Source of the DNA: Prinsepia uniflora
Lineage: Eukaryota > Streptophyta > Magnoliopsida > Rosales > Rosaceae
Length of the DNA: 64,000 bases
Direction of reading: 5' to 3'
Assembly (NCBI GenBank): GCA_032719365.1
Contig: CM064873.1
Coordinates: 4,684,501-4,748,500, forward strand
Part shown: piece by piece, positions 22,940 to 35,669 of the stretch
Position numbering within the stretch: the first letter of the stretch is position 1
How the letters are laid out: the number at the start of each line of letters is the position of its first letter
Position numbers and translations under genes: made by a program
Notes under the pieces: model-generated
What the model was told of the DNA's origin: nothing
Databases searched by the model: none
What the model saw: only the letters and a program-made list of their open reading frames with translations

Positions 22940-25637
22940 TGACACGACCCATCCCAATCCCCCCCGGGATTACCATGGAATGTGACGTGCTCCCGTCTGA
23001 CAATAGGCGTCAGACAAGGGATAACCGATTGCTATTGCCCAAACGGGCTTCCAGAGTGCGTAAGGATCGATGGAGGAAGTGTGCGATGCTCAAGTCTTTG
23101 CTGCAGTCGTAACCGGAATCAACCTGAAGGGCATTGAAAGCAAAAGTTGTGAGTGGACGAAAATAAACAAGTCTGTTTAAAACATTTATAAGACATTTAT
23201 GCCCCCCAGTAAAATCATATGCATGCACCAAAACCAATAATCCCATATTTATTTAGAAATAACCATTAGGGCCTTAGCCCGGAAACCAAAGCATAGTTTC
23301 AATTTCCAAAAGTAAATCCAAGAGTTATTTCATAAATCCAGTAATATGAACCATAAGGCATATAATATAAACCATAACCATTATTTTAGCCACTGCACTA
23401 TACACTCCAATCCGACATCCCTGATGTCTGACGTCCCTGACGTCAATAAGGTCACAATCACAAGGCTACGCGTGCCACTCGGGTCTCAATTTTCCGAGTT
23501 AAATCCCCGAACCCCGTTCGGGTACAGCATCACCTGATGCTTAGCGTCATAGACGCTGGACGTACTAGACGTCCGTGACCTCTCCGGGGTACCTCATCCG
23601 GAGGAGACAATATAATATGGAAGGATCTATACAGTGCAGTACCAAATACATTTTATAGATATCCACATGCAAAACATATAGGTATACATAGATAAAATCC
23701 GAACCATTCGTTACGTTTCATCAAACGGGTCTCATGCCCAAATACCGTGAAACGTGCCATAACCGAAATATCATCAAAACCATTTATAGATTCCAGCATG
23801 TGAACATATATAAAATGTAAACCAGGAAACATTTATTCAATTCCATTTTAGGGTCCCCGACCCGCAATCACGTGTAGAAATCAACTGGGCCCCTGGCCCG
23901 ATTCCACAAGTTAACTGGGCCCCTGGTCCGATCCACATGTTAACTGGGCCCCTGGCCCGATTTCATAGTTCAACTGGGCCCCCGGCCCGATTTTACTTTA
24001 TTCAAGTTCGTAACCGTTTCATGAAATCATATTCAACCACATTTATGGAAATCGGTGAAAATCCAGAAAACCTCGATTTACGTGCGAACACGTAAATCGC
24101 CTCGAAATGCGTGAAATCATTTAAATTCACCGATATCCAAATTAAATCATTTAATCATAATTATAACAATCATAAAACAGTTATGCATGCATCGAATTTA
24201 TGAAACCAATGTCCACTCACAGACCGTTTAACTGAGCGCCTCGATACGCGTGCCATAGGCCTTCCCGGGCCACATCACTATCACCGGGACTCCCAATCCT
24301 CACACGCGCCCCCACGCGCCGGTTGAACTCCCTGCGCGTGAAACCCACGCGCCGGGTACTGTTCACCGTCGTTCAACCCGAACGACTGGTAAACGGGTCG
24401 CCGTGACCCGCGGGCCAACCCGATCGGTTCTCCGCCGTTCCTTGATCATTTTCGACAGGGTTTCCTCCTCTCCGATCGAGAAGCTCACGGCCAACCCACC
24501 GTCGACTGCTCTCAGCTCCGACCACCATTCTCGATGAAAACGATCCCAAAAGACTCGTCTCATCCTCTGAGTCATCCTCCTGGTTACTAGATCGACTAAA
24601 ACGTCGAAAATCCCAAGCTGCCATTTTAGGCCCGAGGACGAACTCGCGGGTTTAGGCCCACATCGCCGTCGTGGTCACCACCGTGGCCACCCAAAACGCC
24701 TGGACTGATCACAGGAACCTCCACCACCCATCAGCACGATCAAAAACAGTCTACAACGACAATCCCAATTTTGAGTTTTTCGGCCTCCCCTGTTCTTCCT
24801 TCCGCCGTCATCTCCGCCGGCTCCCGCCGTTGTCCTGCCGCCTCCCACCGTCTCTCATACTTCCTCAGTCACCCACACATGTGCACAGAGGAGATGTGTG
24901 AAGGTTTTGGTGCACGGTTCGAATGGTTGTGCACTGGGTAAGCAAATATAATATGGGAAGGGAGATGATAAGGAAAAATGGATGGTCCAGATTCAATCTC
25001 ACCATTGAGATTAAGGGTCCAGATCAAAAGATGCAATAAGTGGGAATACTTTATATTTTTTTAATCCAATAATTTAATCAATCTGACCAATCCAGATCTG
25101 ATCCCAATAATTAAAGGTTAGTGGTCCACGTGTCCCACTCAGAATCCCAGGCCAATCAGAAAACGCCACGTGTCCATGCCTCGTAATGCGTGCATAACGA
25201 AACCAAACTTCCGTGACCCATAACTTCGTCGTCGAATCTCCGATTTCGGCGTGCCGCCTGTCGTTGGATTCGCATCGGCGAAACCTACGTAACGGTCCTT
25301 GGCCCTCGGCCATCGGACATCCTGGTCAAAAAGTCAACATTTGCCCCTATTTCGTCCAAATTACGAAAACGCCCCTGGACTTCCGTACATCATAACTTTC
25401 ACCATGAACGTCGGAATCGAACGTGCCACCTGTCTATGAACTCGTGACGTCCCGAACTACGTCACGGTCATCGGTCAAAGTCCATTTGACCATCCGAATT
25501 AAAAGTCAACGTTTTGCCCACACCCAGGGGCAAAACGGTCATTTTGCACCATTCGTCCGAAATCGCTCAACTAATCCCAGATTAGTAAATCACAATTAAA
25601 TATTATTACATCCCGATATTCGGGACGGGTCGTTACA
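22940..25637 (-). repeat. Element B 3' LTR
   Basis: TGACACGACCC to CGGGTCGTTACA. Relative to element A LTRs it lacks roughly 200 bp or more after CTCCCAATCCT (24300) and has a different middle (about 24400-25050), while both ends are conserved. It holds palindromes at 23414-23444 and 23526-23573, an ACGTG hairpin at 24074-24099, and four CGCG cores at 24305-24351. The 83- and 76-codon frames here recur in the other LTR only because LTRs are copies. Confidence 0.9.
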
Positions 25638-28600
25638 ACCTTCCCTCCTCAAAGAATTTCGTCCTCGAAATTACCAACAATCTTATTCCACAACCACCTT
25701 GTGGAAAACAATTCGACCACACATCTGTGTACACTTGTACACCCACATACTGGGACAACACCAGCCTCGTTTGTACCCAGACATCCCATCACAGTCATAC
25801 GTCATAATAGCAACAACACTCGACCACCTCGAGTGGAAATGATCACCTGATCCGCGATAAAATCGCCTAACCATTTAGCTGACTCCTTCAGCTAGATGGT
25901 TCCTTTCCATTATCAATATATCCTTACATTTGCTCCCATTGGGAGTCACCAAATCTCATTTGTCAGTCCATGCTGACACCATCAGTCAAATTGTCACCAC
26001 TAAACTTTACCACCCTAGTAAAGCCCCAACCATCAGCCAGTCAGTGACAACACCACGTATTACATCACTCTCGATGTAGCGCAAGATCAACCACATGATC
26101 ACCATTCGCAGGGCAAGCCCAATCCTGCGACACAAAATAATCTCAATGTCCATAATCACCGACTCCCTCAGTGAACCAAGACGCTGGAAAAATCACGGTG
26201 TGATAAAATCACACAAGGCTACTCGTGGTTACTCTGACCACCAATTCACTCATCCTGAGTGTACGTATACCGTCAACTTACTCCATCAAGTGGTGTAACT
26301 GGAACACATTGAATACCAGCCCAGCAGTGAACACACATCTCAAAACTAGGGTTCCACAAGCCAACCATGGCTAAGAGCACCTGCTCATAAAATCACTGAA
26401 CCCGACAAGATCAATCTGCCCAGCGCACAGTATCCAATGTCCAGTCCACAATCACAACCAAACAAATGATATCGGGACCAAGCCGATTACCAACACGTTT
26501 AGTTACACACCACTGGTACATCCCATGTACCGCCATTAGGCACCACTCAGCCTAACCAGTCTCAATCCTCGTACAACGTACCCTGTACGTACATCAATCC
26601 AACAATCCACCTACAACCACCCAGGTCATAGCCAGACACGTTCCAATAATGAAGTACCTTTGTCCAAACCATCATGAGACAAAACGAACTCCACCCGTCA
26701 TCTAGTTCCAATTCCGAATCCGAATCCGCAATTTCGTAAGAAATCCCGAATCCGAACCCAAACATCATATTTTATTCCATTTCCAAATCCGAATCCGAAA
26801 TCATTACTCCGTAAGCTAGCATTGGAATAATCATTCCGCACCCAAATCCAGTAATCCACTTTCGAGCTTCGCAATCGAATCCTGAATCGTCACCCAGAAA
26901 TTCGATTCCAAAACCCAAAATCTCGTTTACGTCCACCAAGACGTAACAAAACCGAACCTATTGGTTGCCTCTCCAAAACACTCGATTGACTTCATAGGGA
27001 AGCCAATCCCAATATTCACACGTCAAAGGTTGACAAAATCCGACCACATCGGAAACCTACTCAACCGAGTAACAAGCCATATGGACTTCACTCCGAAAAG
27101 AAGTTCAGTCCCGTCATCTACGACTCACATACCAAGGTAAGAGTGATAAACTCTCCACCCATCTGGATCATCAAGATCACAATCCATATCCATCGCTACG
27201 TCACCCGACAAGTAATATCACGATCCTAGATCGTCACATCGACCAAAGTCGACAACATCGCAAATCAGATCCACCTAGGATCCACACATGCTCACATAGC
27301 TAACAATCCATCTGAAAGCTGATCGTAGGGTCTTACACCCTTAATTAAATCATTCGTCAAATTTCCCCTTGGTGGAAAGATGACCTCGCATTTCACCCCC
27401 AAATCCAAAATCATACACAACTGCTTGTGTCCAATGACCCAAAGCCAAACATGGGTCCACCCACCAATACACGCTCAACGTACTGGTAGCAACAATCATC
27501 ATCTGCCACGGCAGGAAATAAGAAGTCAACCCCAAAGACTTCGGAATACCAATCACCGATGTGGAAACGAGCACTCCTCTCGTCTCCCAATCACATCTCT
27601 CCCCGAAACGGGAGTTCCAACCATGTTGGAAACAGACACGCTCCCAAATGAGATGTCAAGTCCAACCACTGGACTGCCCACGTCCATACCTCACTTGGAC
27701 CACCACGTGTCCAAAATCAATTCATTACTCGGACCTCACGTCCGTCAATAATCATGTATGTACACACCCCGATTCCGAACGGAATATTTCCAATTTTTTT
27801 GAATGAATGTTCATACCATACTGCCTCCGTCTCACATCTCAACTTAAACAGGTTCAATCCTCGGGTTCCAAGTGATTCATAATCACAAAATCCCACATCA
27901 ATACCACGAATGGTTTCCCCGACTTTTCCAATTTCAATAATTTCCTTGTACTCTCAGGGGATATAAGCAGTACACAAACTTACCAATCTCGGAGTTGACC
28001 ACAACTCCCCAAATCCACCAACTCGCATGACATAGGGAACATCGTCCCTAGATTCCCCAAGTTTCAATCATACCATTTAATCCATTCATCACTGGTCATC
28101 GTAAATCTGTTAGGACTTATCCCAACACATCACAACCTCCACTGGAACCCATCCAGTCCAAGACTCAACCACCACTAAGTCGCAGATACCAATCATCTGT
28201 TCATCATGACAGAGTCACACCCCAACTGGTGGCTCATCGTCATCACAATTACTGTCACCAGCACCAACGCACCATCATCAACACTAGTATCAGCACACAG
28301 GCATCCATACGAGTATTGGCATGAAGGCACCAACATACCAACATCCATACATAGCACACGAACATCCATGCTAGCGCACAATGTGCAAAGTTGTCACCCT
28401 GGATCTCCGTTCATTACGAACGACGATCCCGTAACAGCACTCGTACCCCAGGACTATGGGTACCTCCAATTTTCGCCATCGGCACATCAGGATAATGGAC
28501 GTTCCCTGAACATCCCCTGATCCCCAAGTGTGAAAGCCACACTAAATACTCTCGATAGCTAGTCATCTCGACACAACTGTCGACCAACAGTCATCGTTGT

Positions 28601-29337
28601 CAAGATCCGTAACCACACCTCACACTAATATTCGATCCAACACGGGATTCCATATTTTATCTCACAACCGTATCCGTGGATCGAAACCCATAATCCTGAC
28701 TAGACTCAATAGAATCATCCCCATGGTCATCCACGACCTTAGCCGCACGTCGCAGCACAAGTTCTCACTTGAAGTTCACCTTCCGGTCCATCAATTATAA
28801 TTTAGGGTTCCAAAATCACACCCTAGGGTCCCACCGAACCCAACTGCCTTCTGCAGTAAAATCCACAACCTGACCGACCCCGCGGTCCTGACATCGTATA
28901 GACGTCCAATCCAATCCAATCGTCAACTCAACGTGGGTTCCATCGTGGGTTCCACCACGAAGGTCATCGGCTAACTCCGATGCACCAACCCCCGTACACT
29001 AGCCAACACTACTAGGGTCCAAAATTTAGACCAATACTCAACTGAGTTTCGCATTTCCAATACATTATTCAAATGGGGTTCCCTGAACCTAGCTGTGCCC
29101 AGTGGCACAACAATCCATCATCACATGACCGAACCGACGGTCCCACATTACCAGTTAATCGTATACAACCCCACTTGGGTTGAATCGCAACAATGCACGG
29201 CGTATCGAGCCAAACACGCCCAATCCACCATACAAACCCAAAACTATCTATCAGGTTGACAACGGAACAGCAGCCCAAAGAGACATCACACCCACGACCT
29301 TCGCGCACAAAAGAGCAAAACCTGCTCTGATACCACT
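25638..29337 (-). other. Element B internal domain (non-coding, 3.7 kb)
   Basis: Bounded by the polypurine-tract complement on the left and the tRNA-iMet primer-site complement GCTCTGATACCA (29324-29335) on the right. No protease, RT, RNase H or integrase motif is found on either strand. The domain is clearly similar along its length to the internal domain of C (35670-39389, opposite strand), including a 68-codon frame at 26562-26768 on the minus strand. Differences in that frame are mostly amino-acid changing, so it is not evidently protein-coding. Confidence 0.85.
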
Positions 29338-32065
29338 TGACACGACCCATCCCAATCCCCCCCGGGATTACCATGGAATGTGACGTGCTCCCGTCTGACA
29401 ATAGGCGTCAGACAAGGGATAACCGATTGCCATTGCCCGAACGGGCTTCCAGAGTGCGTAAGGATCGATGGAGGAAGTGTGCGATGCTCAAGTCTCTGCT
29501 GCAGTCGTAACCGGAATCAACCTGAAGGGCATTGAAAGCAAAAGCTGTGAGTGGACGAAAATAAACAAGTCTGTTTAAAACATTTATAAGACATTTATGC
29601 CCCTCAGTAAAATCATATGCATGCACCAAAACCAATAATCCCATATTTATTTAGAAATAACCATTAGGGCCTTAGCCCGGAAACCAAAGCATAGTTTCAA
29701 TTTCCAAAAGTAAATCCAAGAGTTATTTCATAAATCCAGTAATATGAACCATAAGGCATATAATATAAACCATAACCATTATTTTAGCCACTGCACTATA
29801 CACTCCAATCCGACATCCCTGATGTCTGACGTCCCTGACGTCCATAAGGTCACAATCACAAGGCTACGCGTGCCACTCGGGTCTCAATTTTCCGAGTTAA
29901 ATCCCCGAACCCCGTTCGGGTACAGCATCACCTGATGCAGCATCACCTGATGCAGCATCACCTGATGCTTAGCGTCATAGACGCTGGACGTACTAGACGT
30001 CCGTGACCTCTCCGGGTTACCTCATCCGGAGGAGACAATATAATATGGAAGGATCTATACAGTGCAGTACCAAATACATTTTATAGATATCCACATGCAA
30101 AACATATAGGTATACATAGATAAAATCCGAACCATTCGTTACGTTTCATCAAACGGGTCTCATGCCCAAATACCGTGAAACGTGCCATAACCGAAATATC
30201 ATCAAAACCATTTATAGATTCCAGCATGTGAACATATATAAAATGTAAACCAGGAAACATTTATTCAATTCCATTTTAGGGTCCCCGACCCGCAATCACG
30301 TGTAGAAATCAACTGGGCCCCTGGCCCGATTCCACAAGTTAACTGGGCCCCTGGTCCGATCCACATGTTAACTGGGCCCCTGGCCCGATTTCATAGTTCA
30401 ACTGGGCCCCCGGCCCGATTTTACTTTATTCAAGTTCGTAACCGTTTCATGAAATCATATTCAACCACATTTATGGAAATCGGTGAAAATCCAGAAAACC
30501 TCGATTTACGTGCGAACACGTAAATCGCCTCGAAATGCGTGAAATCATTTAAATTCACCGATATCCAAATTAAATCATTTAATCATAATTATAACAATCA
30601 TAAAACAGTTATGCATGCATCGAATTTATGAAACCAATGTCCACTCACAGACCGTTTAACTGAGCGCCTCGATACGCGTGCCATAGGCCTTCCCGGGCCA
30701 CATCACTATCACCGGGACTCCCAATCCTCACACGCGCCCCCACGCGCCGGTTGAACTCCCTGCGCGTGAAACCCACGCGCCGGGTACTGTTCACCGTCGT
30801 TCAACCCGAACGACTGGTAAACGGGTCGCCGTGACCCGCGGGCCAACCCGATCGGTTCTCCGCCGTTCCTTGATCATTTTCGACAGGGCTTCCTCCTCTC
30901 CGATCGAGAAGCTCACGGCCAACCCACCGTCGACTGCTCTCAGCTCCGACCACCATTCTCGATGAAAACGATCCCAAAAGACTCGTCTCATCCTCTGAGT
31001 CATCCTCCTGGTTACTAGATCGACTAAAACGTCGAAAATCCCAAGCTGCCATTTTAGGCCCGAGGACGAACTTGCGGGTTTAGGCCCACATCGCCGTCGT
31101 GGTCACCACCGTGGCCACCCAAAACGCCTGGACTGATCACAGGAACCTCCACCACCCATCAGCACGATCAAAAACAGTCTACAACGACAATCCCAATTTT
31201 GAGTTTTTCGGCCTCCCCTGTTCTTCCTTCCGCCGTCATCTCCGTCGGCTCCCGCCGTTGTCCTGCCGCCTCCCACCGTCTCTCATACTTCCTCAGTCAC
31301 CCACACATGTGCACAGAGGAGATGTGTGAAGGTTTTGGTGCACGGTTCGAATGGTTGTGCACTGGGTAAGCAAATATAATATGGGAAGGGAGATGATAAG
31401 GAAAAATGGATGGTCCAGATTCAATCTCACCATTGAGATTAAGGGTCCAGATCAAAAGATGCAATAAGTGGGAATACTTTATATTTTTTTAATCCAATAA
31501 TTTAATCAATCTGACCAATCCAGATCTGATCCCAATAATTAAAGGTTAGTGGTCCACGTGTCCCACTCAGAATCCCAGGCCAATCAGAAAACGCCACGTG
31601 TCCATGCCTCGTAATGCGTGCATAACGAAATCAAACTTCCGTGACCCATAACTTCGTCGTCGAATCTCCGATTTCGGCGTGCCGCCTGTCGTTGGATTCG
31701 CATCGGCGAAACCTACGTAACGGTCCTTGGCCCTCGGCCATCGGACATCCTGGTCGAAAAGTCAACATTTGCCCCTATTTCGTCCAAATTACGAAAACGC
31801 CCCTGGACTTCCGTACATCATAACTTTCACCACGAACGTCGGAATCGAACGTGCCACCTGTCTATGAACTCGTGACGTCCCGAACTACGTCACGGTCATC
31901 GGTCAAAGTCTATTTGACCATCCGAATTAAAAGTCAACGTTTTGCCCACACCCAGGGGCAAAACGGTCATTTTGCACCATTCGTCCGAAATCGCTCAACT
32001 TATCACATATTAGTAAATCACAATTAAATATTATTACATCCCGATATTCGGGACGGGTCGTTACA
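29338..32065 (-). repeat. Element B 5' LTR with triplicated palindrome
   Basis: Nearly identical to 22940-25637 but 30 bp longer. The 15-bp unit AGCATCACCTGATGC occurs three times in tandem at 29924-29968, against once at 23526-23540 in the partner LTR. Confidence 0.92.
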
Positions 32066-32413
32066 CCACGTACTACATCACCCTCGATGTAGCGTAAGAT
32101 CAACCACATGATCTCAATTCGTAGGGCAAGCCCAATCCTGCGACACCAATTAATCTCAATGTCCATAATCGCCGACTCCGTCAGCGAACCCTGACGCTGG
32201 AAAAAATCACGGCGTAACAACATCACACAAGGCCACGCGTAGTTTCACTGACCACCAACTCACTCATCCTGAGTGTACGTATACCGTCAACTTACTCAAT
32301 CAAGTGGGGTAACTGGAACACATTGAATGCCGGCCCAGCAGTGATCACACATCTCAATACTAGGGTTCCACTAGCCATCCTTGGCTAAGAGCACCTGCTC
32401 ATACAATCACTGA
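32066..32413 (-). other. Element A internal domain, continuation to the rearrangement junction
   Basis: Resumes at CCACGTACTACATC after element B and matches B's internal domain (26054-26399) up to TCACTGA at 32407-32413, where the sequence switches to the opposite strand of the same family. No coding content. Confidence 0.8.
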
Positions 32414-32817
32414 TTGGCTGATGGTTGGAGCCTTACCAGGGTGGTAAAGCTTTGTGGTGACAGTTTGAACTGGTGGTGTCAGCGTGGACTGACAAATGAA
32501 ATTTGGCGACTCCCAATGGGAGCAAAGGTAAGGATATATTGGTAATGGAAGGGAACCGTCTAGCTGAAGAAGTCAGCTAAATGGTTAGGCGATTTTATCG
32601 CGGATCAGGTGATCATTTCCACTCGAGGTGGTCGAGTGTTGTTGCTATTATGACGTATGACTGTGATGGGATGTCTGGGTACAGACGAGGCAGGTGTTGT
32701 CCCAGTATGTGGGTGTACAAGTGTACACAGATGTGTGAGCGAATTGTTTTCCACAAGGTGGTTGTGGAATAAGGATGTTGGTAATTTCGAGGACAAAATT
32801 CTTTAAGGAGGGAAGGT

Positions 32818-35669
32818 TGTAACAACCCGTCCCGAATATCGGGATTTAATAATATTTAATTGTGATTTACTAATCTGGGATTAGTTGTGTGGTTTCAGAC
32901 GAATTGTGCAAAATGACCGTTTTGCCCCTGCGCGTGGGTAAAATGTTGACTTTTAAATCAGATGGTCAAATGGACTTTGACCGATAACCGTGACGTAGTT
33001 CGGGACGTCACGAGTTCATAGACAGGTGGCACGTTCGATTCCGACGTTCGTGGTGAAAGTTATGATGTACGGAAGTTCATGGGCGTTTTCGTAATTTAAA
33101 CGTAATAAGGGGGAAATGTTGACTTTTTGATCGGGAGGTCCGATGGCCGAGGATCGAGGACCGTTAGGAAGGTCTCGATGCCCTGAGTTCGTAGACAGGC
33201 GGCACGCATCAATCGGAGTCCGTATGACCGAGTTACGGGTCAGGATGCGTGAGGGGCATTTTGGTAATTTTCTGCACAAGGGCAGAATTGTAATTTCACA
33301 CGGGGTACTGTTTCATTGAACAGCCGTGAAGGTGGAATGTTTGTACGATCGATCCCGTGATTGTTTATCAATTTAATGGCTTAATTGGGCCAGTTTGAGG
33401 TGGAATCGCACATGTGATGGTGCTGGCAATCAATCACATGAACATGGGCACTGTTTTATCATGTTTTCGGGTCAGTGCAGGGAATTTACACAGTGGACTG
33501 AGGGGCACTTTAGGATGCTTTTAATGGTTGATTTAGATCGATAGAATGGAGAGTGAGTCAAGAGGATGACTCTGAGATTGAGAATGAGAGGAATGGAGTG
33601 AGAATGGTGGAGGAATGCTCAAAAACCCGAAACTGGTTTCTGGGAAAATCAAATTCGAACTTCCAGTTTTAGGCCAGCCCAAGCCTAATTGATGATGGAT
33701 TGAGCTTCCTGGAACTTCAACGAGTCGAACCAGATCAAATGGGGCAAGCTTTGGGGCTCCTAGGGCCGTGAACGGACGAGGTGGACGGCCAGAAAACTCA
33801 AGCTTGAGTTGTGGTGATTGAGGTAACGTTGTGTTCAATTAATCATGCTAATTGGTTCGTGTTAATCCTTATATACTTCATATGAAGTTAATTTAACAAT
33901 GGTTGAGGATTGATGGAGTTTTGGTGATTGACCCGTTTTGGGTGATCACGGGTTGATGGCTTGATTAAGGAATGGTTGATGTTGATCGTTGTCACATACC
34001 TGAAATTCATTGGTTAATGATTGTTGTAGGATCAAGAACGGATTGAATTGATGTTGAATTGGGTGTGATTGAACCGGATCCTATCGCGGGTAATCAGACC
34101 CGTTTACCAGACAAACGGGTGAAGATGGTGACTGTAGCGGTCACTGTAGCAGGCGCGTGGCTTTCACGCGCAACCACTCACGGCGGCACGTGACGGCGCG
34201 TGGACACGAATCTCGAGGTGAGGTCAACATGACTTTTATCCTATACAATGTAACGAACATTTTGGGATTGGTTTCGTGTCGATCGGACACCGTCTCGATA
34301 TTGTTCGGGATGTCCGAAGGTTTTAAATCCAATTTAAAAATACTTAAAAATTCGGGAAAATTACGAGACTTGAATAGGATGTTAATGATGAGGTTAGTAA
34401 TCCTCTAATGTGATTTGGACAGGATTGGGAGTCCCGGTGATAGTGGTGTGGCCCGGGAAGGCCTATGGCACGCGTATCGAGGCGCTCGGTTAAACGGTCT
34501 GTGAATGGACATTGGTTTTATAAATTCGATGCAAGCATAACTGTTTCATGATTGTTATAATTCTGATTATATGATTTATTTTGGATATCAGTGAATTTAT
34601 ATGTTTTCACGCATTTCGAGGCGATTTACGTGTTTGCACGTGAATCGAGGTTTTCTGGATTTGCACTGATTTCCATAAATGTGGTTGGATATGATTTCAT
34701 GAAACGGTTACGGATTTGTTAAAATGAATCGGGCCAGGGGCCCAATTAATTTACGAATCGGGCCAGGGGTCCAGTTGACTTATGAAATCGGGCCAGGGGC
34801 CCAGTTGACTTATATATGTGATTTTGGGTCGGGGACCCTAAAATGGAGTTGAATAAACTATTTCGGATTTGATTCAACTATTTGGACTTATGACGGTTTT
34901 ATGGAAATTCGGGGCAGGGCCCTTGTGATATTTTGGAAATGTATAATAAAGTGTGTTCCATAAAACCATCTCGATATGAGGATATTTATATCCTGGTCTC
35001 CTCCAAGTGTCGGGGACACTGGAGAAGTCACGGTGCATTGCCTGCGAGGGCTCATTGTACGGAGCTACCGGACCGTATAGTGATCCAGGAGCAGGATTGC
35101 TAGACGTCATGGACGTTAGACATCGGGGATGTCAGAGATATGGACCCGGTGAGACCCCGGGCAGCACGCGTTGCTTAATACCGTGAGATATGACGTCAGG
35201 AACGTCAAGCGTCTAGGACGCTAGGCATCGGGGATGCCGGAGATGAAAAAATAATAAATGAATATTACTGGATTGACGAAATAACTCTTGGATTGACTTT
35301 TGGAATTTGAAACTATGCTTTGGTTTCCGGACTAAGGCCCTAATGGTTATTTCAAAATAAATATGGGAGTATTGGTTTTTGGTGCATGCATATGATTTTA
35401 CTGAGGGGCATAAATGTCTTATAAATGTTTTTAACAGACTTGTTTATTTTCGTCCACTCACAGCTTTTGTTTTTAATGCCCTTCAGGTTGATTCCGGATA
35501 CGACTGCAGCAGAGACTTGAGCATCGCACACCTCCTCCATCGATCCTTACGCACTCTGGAAGCCCGGTTGGGCAATGGCAATCGGTTATCCCTTGTCGGA
35601 CGCCTCTTGTCCGACGGGAGCACGTCACATTCCATGGTAATCCCGGGGGGATTGGGATGGGTCGTGTCA
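32818..35669 (+). repeat. LTR C (complete, plus orientation)
   Basis: TGTAACAACCCGTCCCGA to GGGATGGGTCGTGTCA. Two degenerate copies of a 165-175-bp module sit near the 5' end, each with GTTGACTTTT (32945 and 33118). Palindrome clusters lie at 35103-35133 and 35192-35238, and an ACGTG hairpin at 34622-34647. A 101-codon minus-strand frame (33533-33838) recurs in LTR D by descent and is not supported as a gene. Confidence 0.9.

Larger units (their letters stand above)
22940..32065 (-). mobile_element. Element B: complete LARD-type LTR retrotransposon
   Basis: 9126 bp, flanked by perfect CCACG duplications (22935-22939, 32066-32070). The 3' LTR is 22940-25637 (2698 bp), the internal domain 25638-29337 (3700 bp) and the 5' LTR 29338-32065 (2728 bp). 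The 30-bp length difference is exactly two extra copies of one 15-bp palindrome. Otherwise I count only about 15-20 substitutions between the LTRs, well under 1 percent, so this is the youngest full-length element with a measurable pair. Primer site and polypurine tract are intact. No gag or pol is present, so proteins would have to come from another element. Confidence 0.93.

Noticed and set aside
24363..24901. Overlapping frames of 70-83 codons on both strands in element B, repeated at 30791-31329
   Set aside because: They recur only because the two LTRs are copies. No domain is recognised and the frames are absent from related LTR families.
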